Assembly: GCF_004323595.1 (NCBI RefSeq)
Contig: NZ_AP019373.1
Location: 1,860,001-1,924,000 of the forward strand
DNA length: 64,000 nt
Direction: 5' to 3'
Origin: Sulfuricystis thermophila
Lineage (GTDB): Bacteria; Pseudomonadota; Gammaproteobacteria; Burkholderiales; Rhodocyclaceae
Under the pieces are notes generated by a model. It was not told the origin of the DNA and ran no database searches. It was given only the letters and a program-made list of their open reading frames with translations. This document shows positions 35,532 through 44,433 of this stretch, one piece after another. Each line of letters opens with the position of its first letter. Positions within the stretch are counted from its first letter, which is position 1. The position numbers and the translations under genes were made by a program.

Positions 35532-35644
35532 CTCTGAACTCCTTGTCGGTATTTTCAACAAGGGTTAAGAACTCCAGTTTTCAGGGGCAACCTCACATCC
35601 GCATTTCCCGGATGCGCACCATCAACATCTGCATTGAGGGCATG

Positions 35645-35983
35645 ATGATCGAGCTCACCAAGACTGCTGCCCTGTTCGCGCTCACGGCTGTCGCCGAGAT
35701 CGTGGGTTGTTACTTGCCGTGGCTGGTGCTCAAACAGGGTAAATCGTTGTGGCTGCTAGTGCCAGCGGCGAGTGCGCTGGCACTCTTCGCCTGGCTCCTG
35801 ACGCTGCACCCGAGCGCGGCGGGACGTACCTACGCCGTCTACGGTGGGATGTATGTCGTCATCGCACTCGTCTGGCTATGGGCCGTGGACGGTATTGCGC
35901 CGAGTCGCTGGGATCTCGCAGGGGCGACTGTGGCGCTGATCGGCATGGCCATCATTGCCCTGCAGCCGATTCAGGCATCCTAA
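35645..35983 (+). CDS. ynfA: YnfA family small membrane protein (UPF0060)
   Basis: 112 residues from ATG 35645 (GAGG with five-base spacing; a second ATG is at 35642). Four hydrophobic helices are visible, with the family motifs [30 protein letters not shown] and WAVDG near the third and fourth helices. YnfA proteins are small-multidrug-resistance-like inner-membrane proteins. It is the last bacterial gene before the prophage block. Confidence 0.9.
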   Translation: MIELTKTAALFALTAVAEIVGCYLPWLVLKQGKSLWLLVPAASALALFAWLLTLHPSAAGRTYAVYGGMYVVIALVWLWAVDGIAPSRWDLAGATVALIGMAIIALQPIQAS

Positions 35984-36098
35984 GGTGCGCCACGCACGAA
36001 TAAGAATGGTGACAACCGAGACATTTTCGAGAGGCCCATTGACTCGGTCAGGCTGTCACTTCATTTACTCATAACAATGAGGTTGGAAGCTACTTGAT

Positions 36099-36569
36099 TC
36101 ATTCTTGGAGTAACAAAACTTCAGCCTCTCGCCGAGCTACCAGACCAGGTAGCACCTTACCTCCACCGTAGACCCAGCGCCGCAACTCGCGAGCCGCGTC
36201 CAGCCAGTCGCGCTGATTAATCCGCCGCCGCAGCGTTGATGTCTGCAGACGCCCAGCCCCAAGGTTGAACGTGAAATCCACGATGGCCGAAAGTCTTCCC
36301 TCGGGTTCGGCGGCGAGCACCGGGCAGTAGCGCAACGTTGCGGCGAGCGCCACCTTCAGATCCTGGGCGAGGTAGGCCTCGGCTTCTTCCTCGGTGATCG
36401 GCGGATGGTCCGGCCTGCAAAGGTGACCGTAGCCGATCGTTGGATAGCCGGCCGGACAGATGTACGGATAGGCGCGGTTGGGATCGTGCTTGGGCACGCG
36501 ATGGAAGCCCTCGAAGCGCTTGGCGAGATCAATAGCCGCCTGGGGTACCACGATCACATGCGTGTCCAT
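36099..36569 (-). CDS. Phage lysozyme (endolysin)
   Basis: 156 residues with the lysozyme catalytic face KRFEGF (Glu20) followed by YICPAGYPTIGYGH, the E-D/C-T arrangement of T4/P22-type enzymes. It cleaves peptidoglycan at the end of infection. It is the last gene of the late operon, following the holin and HNH genes. Its start overlaps the HNH 3' end by 16 bases. No signal peptide, so it depends on the holin. Confidence 0.9.
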   Translation of the reverse strand: MDTHVIVVPQAAIDLAKRFEGFHRVPKHDPNRAYPYICPAGYPTIGYGHLCRPDHPPITEEEAEAYLAQDLKVALAATLRYCPVLAAEPEGRLSAIVDFTFNLGAGRLQTSTLRRRINQRDWLDAARELRRWVYGGGKVLPGLVARREAEVLLLQE

Positions 36570-37027
36570 CGCTCCATCCGTTTGATGAGGCCGATTGCCG
36601 ACGGCGACACCCCAAACCGTCCGGCGAGATCACGGTAGCAGCCACTCTCGGAGCGAATCGTCTGGACTGCTTGACGGGTCAGGCGGGCACTGCCGTTGCG
36701 CTCGCCAAAGAGGTGCGCCGATCGGCCCTTCGTAACCATGTCAGCGCTGTTGTCGCGTGCAGTGCCGACGAACAGATGACCGGGGCGGACACACTGCGGC
36801 CTGTCGCAGCGATGGCAGACCATGAGACCGTCCGGGATCGGACCATACGCCAACTCGTAAGCGACTCGATGCGCACGCAGCTGCGCGCCGTCCTTGCGTT
36901 TGATGAGCCCGTAGCCTTGCGGATGCCTGGCCCCCTTCCAGATCCAGCACCCGCTATCCGGGTCGAAGTCGATTTTCTCGAGGAAGCGCCAGCGCAAGGG
37001 CGTCTCGGGGCGGCCCGTTCGCGCCAT
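36554..37027 (-). CDS. HNH endonuclease
   Basis: 157 residues from ATG 37027, which overlaps the holin stop. The HNH core is clear: CWIWKGARHPQGYG, HRVAYELAYGPIPDG, VCHRCDRPQCVRPGHLFVG. The C-terminal ~50 residues (LTRQAVQTIRSES...LAGRFGVSPSAIGLIKR) form a helix-turn-helix common in phage-encoded HNH homing-type nucleases. Its location within a lysis cassette suggests a selfish insertion. Confidence 0.9.
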   Translation of the reverse strand: MARTGRPETPLRWRFLEKIDFDPDSGCWIWKGARHPQGYGLIKRKDGAQLRAHRVAYELAYGPIPDGLMVCHRCDRPQCVRPGHLFVGTARDNSADMVTKGRSAHLFGERNGSARLTRQAVQTIRSESGCYRDLAGRFGVSPSAIGLIKRMERWTRM

Positions 37028-37509
37028 CACACCGCTCCCCGTGCCTTCTCCAGGGTGCGATTCAGGAACCAGTAGTTCAGGATGCCTGCGAGCAAGGCCT
37101 GATCCGCTTCCGACCAAGCTGCGAGCAACGCTGGCCCGAACCCCACGCCCGACTGCACCGAGCCGACGAAGGCCGAGAGTTTCACCCCGGCATACATCAG
37201 CACGAAGATGTAGGTGACCACGGGCCTGACCGTGGTGGACAGCGCATCGGCCCACTTCACGCCCGAGGTTCGGCCCTGCGCCGCCACCGCCTCGCGCAAG
37301 GTCTCGAGGGCCCCCACGTTCCACGCGGCATCGGCCCCGGCACCGATCTCGGCCATGCGCTGGGCGCCGCGCAGCTTCTCGAACTCAAGCGCCTTGTCCT
37401 GCATCGCCAGTTCGTGGCTGCGCTCGCCCTTGCGGTCCAGCCACTTCAGGATCTCCGGTGCCAGACGGAAGGCTCCGCCCAGCAGCCCACCGAGCAGGGT
37501 CTCGATCAT
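37027..37509 (-). CDS. 3TM-type phage holin
   Basis: 160 residues from ATG 37509 (GGAGG upstream). The N-terminus MIETLLGGLLGGAFRLAPEI and a charged central part are followed by hydrophobic helices VRPVVTYIFVLMYAGVKL and LLAGILNYWFLNRTLEK. This is the layout of the Holin_3TMs family, which permeabilises the inner membrane for the endolysin. It overlaps the upstream DUF6127 gene by four bases. Confidence 0.82.
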   Translation of the reverse strand: MIETLLGGLLGGAFRLAPEILKWLDRKGERSHELAMQDKALEFEKLRGAQRMAEIGAGADAAWNVGALETLREAVAAQGRTSGVKWADALSTTVRPVVTYIFVLMYAGVKLSAFVGSVQSGVGFGPALLAAWSEADQALLAGILNYWFLNRTLEKARGAV

Positions 37510-37796
37510 TGGCCACCTCCCATCAGCTTGAGCTTGATGACGGCGCCCGCGACCAGCGCCAGGAGGAAGCCGGTGGTGACGAGCCGGATCACGGTCTGCC
37601 AGGCGGTGTGCTTGGCGGCGTTGAAGGCTTCGAGCAGGCCGCGCAGCTCGCGGATATCGTGGGCGGCGTCCTCGCCGTCGAGGCCGACGTCGGCCAAGGC
37701 GCGCCTCGCGCCGCGTTCGGCTGCGCGTGCGAGCAGCTCCTCGAACTCGTCGCGCGGCATGACGACCATGCCGTCTTGCAGAGTGGGTGGGCTCAT
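37506..37796 (-). CDS. DUF6127-like small phage protein
   Basis: 96 residues. A hydrophilic N-terminal helix (PRDEFEELLARAAERGARRA) and one C-terminal membrane segment (VIRLVTTGFLLALVAGAVIK). It sits in the lysis cassette ahead of the holin, so it may be a holin partner or antiholin; this is inference. Confidence 0.7.
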   Translation of the reverse strand: MSPPTLQDGMVVMPRDEFEELLARAAERGARRALADVGLDGEDAAHDIRELRGLLEAFNAAKHTAWQTVIRLVTTGFLLALVAGAVIKLKLMGGGQ

Positions 37797-37862
37797 TGCT
37801 GGTCTCCAGAAACGACGAACCCGCCGGGCGGCGGGTTCGGTGGATGATGGAAAGGGAAGCGA

Positions 37863-38213
37863 TCAGACGGCGATGCCGGGGCTCCAGCCGGTCGCCTTGT
37901 AGACGGAGAGCACGCCCTCGTCCTCGACGAAGCAGGTCCAGCCGATCTTGGGGACGTGGTACTCCCACGCGCCCGCGATGCGCACGGCGATCTGGTCGGT
38001 GCGACCCGCCCAGGCGCCGGTGGCGGTTGCCGGGACGATGTAGCGATCGCCGTCCACGGGTGTCGCGGGTGGGGTGGCGAGATCGCGGTCCTTGACCGAC
38101 AGGCCCACCACGGCGCCGAGCCGCTTCAGGTTGGCGTCCATGCCGCCGTTCCAGTTGTGTTCGCCCTGGGCCCAGCCGTAGGCGAGGCCGAGGTTCGGGT
38201 CATTCAAGGCCAT
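37863..38213 (-). CDS. DUF2793 family phage protein
   Basis: 116 residues with the DUF2793 pattern: LGLAYGWAQGEHNWN, then DGDRYIVPATATGAW, IAVRIAGAWEYHVPKIGW and VYKATGW at the end. DUF2793 domains occur in phage tail fibres and gene-transfer-agent-like particles. It starts right at the end of the tail-tip gene and is probably a distal tail component. Confidence 0.8.
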   Translation of the reverse strand: MALNDPNLGLAYGWAQGEHNWNGGMDANLKRLGAVVGLSVKDRDLATPPATPVDGDRYIVPATATGAWAGRTDQIAVRIAGAWEYHVPKIGWTCFVEDEGVLSVYKATGWSPGIAV

Positions 38214-40414
38214 CAGACACCTCCGTAGTAGTCGCCGTAACGCAGGCCGTAGCCGGTACGGTCGAATTCGATGACGTGTTTCTGCCAGGACAAATGGCCG
38301 TCGCGGCTCGCCTCGATCTCCACCTTGACGTGCGCGTTGACGCGCCCGAGGCCGGAGTCGGCGAGCTCCTGCGCCAGCGGCCAGGTGGTACCGTTACCCG
38401 TGATGCCGCTCACCGTGCGCGCGAGCTGCCCATTCTCGTTGTAGAAGCGCACGGTTGTGGTCTGGCCCGCCTCCGGCGTGATCGCCCCCTCGGTCTGCAG
38501 GACGAGGTAGGCGGTCTGGGACTGGCGGTTGCGCGTGGCCCAGCTCACGTTGATCTCGCCGGCCACCACGGTCGGATAGCGCTTGCCGTTGACCTGGGCG
38601 TTGCCGGGGCAGTACGGACGGATGAAGCGCTTGTTGAGTGGCAGGCTCATCTCTGTGGCCGCCGCCTCGGGCAGCGTGCCGCGTGCCGTGCGGGTGAGGA
38701 GCTTCACGCGCACCGTCTCGCCGGCGACGTACTCGGGCGTGAGGTAGTGGCGGAAGCCGTCGACGAACCAGATGCGGCTGCCTGCGGGGTGGCTCGCCGG
38801 CACCGTATCGAGCATCCCGCGCTCCAGGGTGACGGTCTGGGTCGCGAGGTTGAGCGACACCACCTTGAGCCATTCGCCGTCGATCACCGTGAGTCCTCCG
38901 GCAGTCACCTCCTCGAGGTCGATGCCGGAGGTCAGCCCCACACTCACCTGCGCGGCCGACTGCGGCAGCATTGCCGTGAGAACCGCCGTGGGCGTGAAGA
39001 TGCCGAAGCCCTTCTCGGTGAAACTGCCGCTGACGCGGGCCAGTGCCTTGAAGCCGAAGGCGTCCGACGAGGGGCGCGAACCGCAGGCTGCCACCAGGCC
39101 GTCGAGATCGTCGATGTCGCCGAGCAGGCTCTGGGACTCGCCGGTGAAGTCCTTGACCACCGACCAGTACGGCACCTCGAACAGGGTCTGGTGGGGGCAC
39201 GGCGCCGGCAGGCTGGTCGGCTCCGTCCAGCCCGAGGGGGGCGGCGCCGAGTAGACCGACTGCGGCAGGCCGAAGATGTCCTGCACGCACTCCACCCGCA
39301 CCGCCCCGTTCGCCAGCTCCCCATAGGTGATGCGCGCGACGCGCATCACCATCTGGTCGATGCCGTAGGGCGGCCAGGAGAGCTTCACCACGTCGCCGAT
39401 GTTGAGGCCGGATGCCTGGCGGTTGGCGACGAAGGTGCATTTGGCGAGGGGGCTTACGAGTTGCTTCAACTCGCGCATGGCCACCCGGTTGGCCAGCTCC
39501 GCTCGGCTGATGCCGGGGTAGTTGACCGTGGTCGCCACCACGCCGCCGTTGAGCTGCACGGCGGCGATGTCCTGCACTGTGACGCTGCCGTCCTTGTCCG
39601 TGACGCCGTCGCGGTAGACGACGGTCACCTGGTTGGTGATCTCACCCCAGGAGGGCCGCGTGAAGTCCTCGATGCGCAGGATGTTACTGGGGTCGAAGAT
39701 CGGTAGACTGGAGATCGTGTAATCGTCGCGCGCGAGCTTGAGGGTGAAGAGCCCGGTGCGCGGATGGACGTAGAGCAGCCCGTCCACGTGCCGGAGCACC
39801 GACAGGATGAAGTCCTCGATGGTCTCTTCCTTGTTCCACAGCAGCGACAGCCCGAAGCCCTCGGCATGGAGCGCGTCGGCGGCCGCCGTGAAGCTGGCAT
39901 CGTCGATGTCGCTCGTCGGGTAACCCATGCCCCACTCGCCGTTGGTGAGGCACTCGCGCACGATGTGGGCCGGGTTGGCGTCGCCGGAGATCTCGGCCTT
40001 GGCCGCGTACCACTGCCTCGGCACCCGCTTGGCGCGCACCGACCAGGGCTTGATGTAGGGGTTCATGGCCGCGACCCACACCCGGCGCAGGATCAGCGAC
40101 ACCACGCCGCGGAAGGCCGGGATGTCGGCGCCGAGGCGCTCCTGCAGGTAGGCGTTCCGTCCCTGGGTCGGCCCGCCCATCAGGATGTCCACCGGCCCCT
40201 GCACGCCGCCCTCGCGCTCCTCCCCGCCGAAGAGATTGGGGTTGTCGATGGTGATCGTGGTGTTGCCGGTGACGTTGCCCGACCAGGCGACGCGCTCGCC
40301 CACCCGGATCTCGGTGATGGCGTCCAGCGGGCCGTGGCACAGGGCGAGGTGGGCGCCGAGGCCGTACCAATAGCCGACCGTGTACTCCTGACTGCCTTTG
40401 CCGCCGCCGCTCAT
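38213..40414 (-). CDS. Phage tail tip (host-specificity, gpJ-like) protein
   Basis: 733 residues. The N-terminus (GSQEYTVGYWYGLGAHLALC) and DSF-like segment VVSLILRRVWVAAMNPYIKP match the tail-hub/tip proteins of siphophages. The centre (FILSVLRHVDGLLYVHPRTG, VVKLSWPPYGI) is the hub domain, and the C-terminus has fibronectin-like strands. It likely plugs the tail tube and contacts the receptor. It is the largest structural gene after the tape measure. Confidence 0.85.
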   Translation of the reverse strand: MSGGGKGSQEYTVGYWYGLGAHLALCHGPLDAITEIRVGERVAWSGNVTGNTTITIDNPNLFGGEEREGGVQGPVDILMGGPTQGRNAYLQERLGADIPAFRGVVSLILRRVWVAAMNPYIKPWSVRAKRVPRQWYAAKAEISGDANPAHIVRECLTNGEWGMGYPTSDIDDASFTAAADALHAEGFGLSLLWNKEETIEDFILSVLRHVDGLLYVHPRTGLFTLKLARDDYTISSLPIFDPSNILRIEDFTRPSWGEITNQVTVVYRDGVTDKDGSVTVQDIAAVQLNGGVVATTVNYPGISRAELANRVAMRELKQLVSPLAKCTFVANRQASGLNIGDVVKLSWPPYGIDQMVMRVARITYGELANGAVRVECVQDIFGLPQSVYSAPPPSGWTEPTSLPAPCPHQTLFEVPYWSVVKDFTGESQSLLGDIDDLDGLVAACGSRPSSDAFGFKALARVSGSFTEKGFGIFTPTAVLTAMLPQSAAQVSVGLTSGIDLEEVTAGGLTVIDGEWLKVVSLNLATQTVTLERGMLDTVPASHPAGSRIWFVDGFRHYLTPEYVAGETVRVKLLTRTARGTLPEAAATEMSLPLNKRFIRPYCPGNAQVNGKRYPTVVAGEINVSWATRNRQSQTAYLVLQTEGAITPEAGQTTTVRFYNENGQLARTVSGITGNGTTWPLAQELADSGLGRVNAHVKVEIEASRDGHLSWQKHVIEFDRTGYGLRYGDYYGGV

Positions 40415-40683
40415 CCTGCCTGCTCCTTCTGTGCGCTTCGCGCATCCCTCGCTGCGCTCGGGACCAGCACTTCGTGCTGTCCTGCGGCCCTTTGGGCCTT
40501 GTCGGCTACCTCGGCGAGGCGGATCGCCATCGCGTCACCCGTGGCGCGCAGCCAGTCGGCCGGGACCCCTCGCTCCACGAACTCGGCCCAGGTGTGGCTG
40601 CGCCCCTCGAACCAGCGACGCATGCCGCGGGCGCAGTAGCCCAGGGCACGGGCATGCTCCAGCCGAGCGATGACCTCGGTCAC
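40411..40683 (-). CDS. Small phage tail-region protein
   Basis: 90 residues from a GTG at 40683 overlapping the previous stop. It contains EHARALGYCARGMRRWFEGR and GVPADWLRATGDAMAIRLA, a pattern common to a conserved small protein encoded before siphophage tail-tip genes. It is predicted to be helical and soluble. Function unknown; position suggests tail-tip assembly. Confidence 0.7.
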   Translation of the reverse strand: MTEVIARLEHARALGYCARGMRRWFEGRSHTWAEFVERGVPADWLRATGDAMAIRLAEVADKAQRAAGQHEVLVPSAARDARSAQKEQAG

Positions 40684-40919
40684 TTCTTGCCCCCGGAGGA
40701 CTTGCGGATCGGCCGCACCTGCACGTCGCCGTACCAGACCACGTTGGGCCCGGAGATCACCCGCGTACCGAACAGCACCGGGATGGGGGCGTCCTGGGAG
40801 GCGATGGGCACGTCCTTGTCGCCGATCTGGCCGGGCTGGGCGTCCTGCACCTTGGGGCGCGGCGCGAGCAGCGCGGACAGTACCGTGGTGACGACCCAAA
40901 TGATGATCTGTTGCCACAT
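40680..40919 (-). CDS. Small phage tail assembly-region protein with N-terminal membrane segment
   Basis: 79 residues. A hydrophobic start (MWQQIIIWVVTTVLSALLAP) is followed by IASQDAPIPVLFGTRVISGP, a segment resembling the N-terminus of tail-tip proteins. Overlaps the next gene by four bases. Function unknown; probably a tail-tip accessory or tip-gene split product. Confidence 0.65.
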   Translation of the reverse strand: MWQQIIIWVVTTVLSALLAPRPKVQDAQPGQIGDKDVPIASQDAPIPVLFGTRVISGPNVVWYGDVQVRPIRKSSGGKK

Positions 40920-40928
40920 GGGAAAGCC

Positions 40929-41726
40929 TCACACGATGGCGTCGCCGGTGAAGGGGTTCTTCACCGGGATGAAGGGGAAGCCGCCGAAGTTGTCCAGGTT
41001 GCCGAACCTGTCCTTGCAATGCGCCATCGTGTGGTCGCAGCCGGCATAGAGCTGGACCGCATCGCCCGCCGTGAGGCCGACCATGGGAGCGACCAGGGTG
41101 AGGTCGATCCCGGCGTGACCGACGATCATGCGCGCGCCGGCGGTGGTGGCGAGCATGCCGCCCACGAAGTAGCCGTCCGGCCGGCTGGCGGCGACGGCGA
41201 CCTGGACGGTCACGCCGCTCACTGCCGCTACGGTGCCGTCCACCCGAAAGCTGTCTTTCAATGCGCCGCAGCCGCTGGAGTAGAGCACGTGGCGGCACAG
41301 CAGCTGGTAGCGGGCACGCAAGCCCGGCCGCTTCAGGCTCGAGGCGATGGGCTCGCACTTGAGGGTGGCCTCGGCGCCGGACAGCCGCGCGCCGGTGATG
41401 CGCCCCTTCCAGTAGGTGATGAACTCGGCGTCGCCGACATGGCGCCGGTAGAGGGTCACGCTCACCACACCCTCGGGCGGGGCGGCGAGAAATAGACTCG
41501 CCACGGCCAGGTCGCGCGGCATGCGGATCTCCAGCCCCAGCCGCGCGAGCTCGTTGCTCTGCTCGAGGCCGCCGCGCGAGATCGTCGCCGGCTGATAGGT
41601 CTCGGATTGGTAGTCCACCGCCACCTGCCCCGAGGTGTAGAGCCAGCGCTGCGTGCCCTGGGAGAAGCGGTAGAGCTCCTGCGGTTGTCCGCCGTGGGCG
41701 GACTGTTCGATGCCCAGATAGCTCAT
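40929..41726 (-). CDS. DUF2163 / BR0599-type phage tail protein
   Basis: 265 residues. It has the DUF2163 N-part (QELYRFSQGTQRWLYTSG, TISRGGLEQSNELARLGLEI) and the BR0599 C-part with Cys pairs (LCRHVLYSSGCGAL, YAGCDHTMAHCKDRFGN). Such proteins form part of the baseplate hub in GTA-like and siphophage tails. It precedes the small tip-region genes. Confidence 0.8.
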   Translation of the reverse strand: MSYLGIEQSAHGGQPQELYRFSQGTQRWLYTSGQVAVDYQSETYQPATISRGGLEQSNELARLGLEIRMPRDLAVASLFLAAPPEGVVSVTLYRRHVGDAEFITYWKGRITGARLSGAEATLKCEPIASSLKRPGLRARYQLLCRHVLYSSGCGALKDSFRVDGTVAAVSGVTVQVAVAASRPDGYFVGGMLATTAGARMIVGHAGIDLTLVAPMVGLTAGDAVQLYAGCDHTMAHCKDRFGNLDNFGGFPFIPVKNPFTGDAIV

Positions 41727-41735
41727 GGTCTTAGC

Positions 41736-43427
41736 TCATGATCTCAACGTCCGGGTGGAGAGCTGCACGCGCGCCGTGGCGTCCGTCTCCCAATGCAGCT
41801 CGACCGCGTCCTGGTCGAGCCGGGCCAACTCCAGGTACGAGACCTGCAGGAATTGCTGGGGTTCGAGGGTCACGCCCAGCGGCGCGTCCAGGGAGAGCAG
41901 CTCCTCGTCCTCGGAGATCTCGTTCGCCCCGGTGATACGGCGATGGAAGGTGCCGGCCGTGGTGAGGAGCCGCAGGTCGCGCCGCAAGGGATCGGCGGCG
42001 ACGAAGCGGGCGTAGCCGACGTTGCGGACGACGAGGCCGGCATCCGTGGCCGCCACCGTGCGGCTGACTTCGAGGTCGGACTCGAAGGTCGGCAACCAGC
42101 AGGGATTCGCCCGTCCCGCGCGTGCGGCGAGCCAGCCCCGGAAGGCGGTCGCCTTGCTCCGGTCGGTGAGCAGCCAGGTCAGCGTGCGTCCGATGAGCGG
42201 GGAGCCCGACTCGTCGTCGAAGGTCGGCAGTCCCGTCCCGTAGTCGATGATGGAGAGGCGCCGAAGCCACCTGTCCTCAAGGTCGGTGCTCCGGTTGGGC
42301 CGCCAGTCGAACACCCGGTAGCCCTGATAGGCCGGGCCATAGTCGGCGACCGCGGGCGCCGTGATGTCCTCGATGCCGAAACGGCAGCGGCCGACGGCGA
42401 TGGTGTCGGTGGGACGCGTAACGGCCACCTCGCCCTCGAGGCGGGCGAGCCGCGCCGGAAACACCCGCGTGCCGGCCGGCCAGCTCCCGGCCAAGGGGAG
42501 CTTGAGGGTCAGCGTGTTGCCGGCGATGGAGAGGATCTCCACCGCCTCGTGCCGCGTGTTGGAGCGCCACAGTACCGCCAGACCGCCCGCGTGGTAGTCG
42601 CTGTTGGCGGCATCCTGCACGGTGAGCGCGGTGCTGCCGATGGCGGCCTCGCCCGCAAGGGTGGAGACGTCGGTCCACACCGGCAGGCAGTAGATGCGTG
42701 CGCCCCAGGCGAACAGCAGGTGATCCAGCACCTGGGCGTCCCGGCCCTCGATCAGGAATCCATACTCGAAACCGCGTCGCGGCAGCTGCCGCAGGCGCAC
42801 CCGCTGCTCGGTGCCGTCGTAGGCCTCCAGCACCTCGGTGAGCCATTCCAGCCGCTCGGTGATCCCTTGCGACCAGTCCGGACGCATGCCGAAGACCACC
42901 ACGCGGCGGCCGGTGACCACCAGCAGCGCGGTGAGCCCGCCGGCAAAGACGAAGCGGTAGGCGGCGTCGATCACCGGCGCCCCGCGCGTGCCCGCTGCGA
43001 AGGTGTAGAGGCGCGACTGCAGCGGCCCGAAGGCGAGCGGCGGCGCCGGCTGGCCCGAGAGCAGCAGCCCGTCCGTTCCGGTCTCGTCGATGGCATCGAG
43101 CGTCTGCGCGTCGAACCGAGCGTTCCACACCTCCAGCACCCGCTCGACCGGACTCACCAGGTTGCCGAGATCGATGGTCGAAGGGATGACGTGGATGCGG
43201 TGATACCAGTCGGCCCCAAAGGTGGGCAGCAGAGCGCCGTTGACGCCGAGCCGCAGCTCGTCGACGGGCTGGGTGTCGAGCCGCGCGCCCGGACGCATGA
43301 CCGAGCTCGCACTCGGGTCGAACGGAAAGGCGACCGGCACGCGCTCGGAGACCTCCGGCGAGCGCGACCAGGTCGGCGGCTCCTGGCGGGCGGCACCAGG
43401 CAGGATGGAACCGGGAAAGGTCGGCAT
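41736..43427 (-). CDS. Phage distal tail protein, uncharacterised
   Basis: 563 residues, soluble and beta-rich, for example LAVLWRSNTRHEAVEILSIA and ITAPAVADYGPAYQGYRVF. The last ~100 residues have tail-like strands. Position between the virion pair and DUF2163 gene suggests a distal tail (Dit-like) or baseplate component. No catalytic motif was seen. Confidence 0.7.
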   Translation of the reverse strand: MPTFPGSILPGAARQEPPTWSRSPEVSERVPVAFPFDPSASSVMRPGARLDTQPVDELRLGVNGALLPTFGADWYHRIHVIPSTIDLGNLVSPVERVLEVWNARFDAQTLDAIDETGTDGLLLSGQPAPPLAFGPLQSRLYTFAAGTRGAPVIDAAYRFVFAGGLTALLVVTGRRVVVFGMRPDWSQGITERLEWLTEVLEAYDGTEQRVRLRQLPRRGFEYGFLIEGRDAQVLDHLLFAWGARIYCLPVWTDVSTLAGEAAIGSTALTVQDAANSDYHAGGLAVLWRSNTRHEAVEILSIAGNTLTLKLPLAGSWPAGTRVFPARLARLEGEVAVTRPTDTIAVGRCRFGIEDITAPAVADYGPAYQGYRVFDWRPNRSTDLEDRWLRRLSIIDYGTGLPTFDDESGSPLIGRTLTWLLTDRSKATAFRGWLAARAGRANPCWLPTFESDLEVSRTVAATDAGLVVRNVGYARFVAADPLRRDLRLLTTAGTFHRRITGANEISEDEELLSLDAPLGVTLEPQQFLQVSYLELARLDQDAVELHWETDATARVQLSTRTLRS

Positions 43428-43434
43428 GATCCGC

Positions 43435-44427
43435 TCAGGGGATGAGTCTCACGGCATAGCCGTGCACGCCGCTCTTGCCGTTCTTGGAGTGGGCCGGGAA
43501 GGCCATCCACTGCTCGGCGCCCAACGCGAAGACCTCCGCCGGCGCGTAGTGGGTGATGTTGAGATAGCGCAGGTGCGGCGTGAAGCCGAAGGGCGAGAAG
43601 AAGCCGGAAGGCCGCGCCACGAACAGGTAGAACGGCAGCATCGGCGTCACGCCGTTCAAGGTGTTGGGCACGTGACCCCACCAGTAGCGCGCCAGACTGT
43701 CGCGCGGCGTGCCCGTGCCCCGTTCCCACAGCGCCTTGGCGCGCTTGCCGGTGAGCGCCCAGTCCTTGCAGACCGAGTGCCAGTCGGTGGCGCCGTCCAC
43801 CTCGGCGAGGACGAAGTTCGCGCCGCCGTAGTACTTGTAATCGTTGAACGGCAGGCCGAAGTGCCGGTCGTGGTCGTAGCCGAAGACGTAGTCGGTGAAG
43901 CCGCTGTACGTATAGGTGTAGGCGTCCGGGCCGAACGCGCCCGACACGAACGCCCCGCCGCCGTAGCTGCCGAACTTCGTGAGATCCCCGAAGGCGAGAT
44001 GGTGATAGACGCCGGGCGAGACCTCGGCGACGAGCATGATCAGTTCGGGCGTGGCGGCCGAGAGTAGGTGGTAGGTGTTGGCGGTGCCCACCTCGAACAG
44101 GCCGCAGGCTTCGGCGCGGTAGCTCGTGGTGTTGCTCACGTAGCTGGCGTTGACGATCGATCCGGGTTGATCCCACCAGGGCTTGCCGGCATCGAATCCC
44201 GTCGAGCCGATCAGCCAGATGCCGGTGATGGTGTTGTAGCGTGTGGAGAGGCGCTCATTCACCGCGGAGCGCAGATGGACGTAGAGCCCGCCCTTGGCGA
44301 GCGACAGGGTCTGCCCGGTGCCGTCGGGGGCCCAGCGCAGCTGGGTCCAGCCGTTGGCCACCGCGAACACGCGCAGGGCGTCGAGCAGCTGATCGGGGTT
44401 GGCGGAGGTACCAGTCTGGTAGGCCAT
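43435..44427 (-). CDS. Phage virion-associated protein, member of a tandem pair
   Basis: 330 residues: aromatic and glycine-rich, with repeats such as TYTYSGFTDYVFGYDHDRH and LFVARPSGFFSPFG. It shares its layout with the next upstream gene: N-terminal helix, LHWTT/LRWAPD strand, VGTANTY or VANGRRA, and a terminal short strand. The pair probably arose by duplication and encodes tail-surface or fibre-like components. Function unknown. Confidence 0.68.
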   Translation of the reverse strand: MAYQTGTSANPDQLLDALRVFAVANGWTQLRWAPDGTGQTLSLAKGGLYVHLRSAVNERLSTRYNTITGIWLIGSTGFDAGKPWWDQPGSIVNASYVSNTTSYRAEACGLFEVGTANTYHLLSAATPELIMLVAEVSPGVYHHLAFGDLTKFGSYGGGAFVSGAFGPDAYTYTYSGFTDYVFGYDHDRHFGLPFNDYKYYGGANFVLAEVDGATDWHSVCKDWALTGKRAKALWERGTGTPRDSLARYWWGHVPNTLNGVTPMLPFYLFVARPSGFFSPFGFTPHLRYLNITHYAPAEVFALGAEQWMAFPAHSKNGKSGVHGYAVRLIP

Positions 44428-44433
44428 GGTCGG

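Larger units (their letters stand above)
34294..35595 (-). mobile_element. IS3-family insertion sequence, 1302 bp, complete
   Basis: Imperfect inverted repeats start TGACCTTGCCCCTG at 34294 and, read from the other end, TGAGGTTGCCCCTG at 35595. A 3-bp CAT duplication flanks it (34291-34293 and 35596-35598). It carries orfA and orfB with an A7 slippery run. It lies just upstream of ynfA. Confidence 0.85.

Noticed and set aside
35984..36098. Prophage attachment site left of the lysozyme gene
   Set aside because: No direct repeat partner or integrase is visible in the window, so the boundary cannot be supported.
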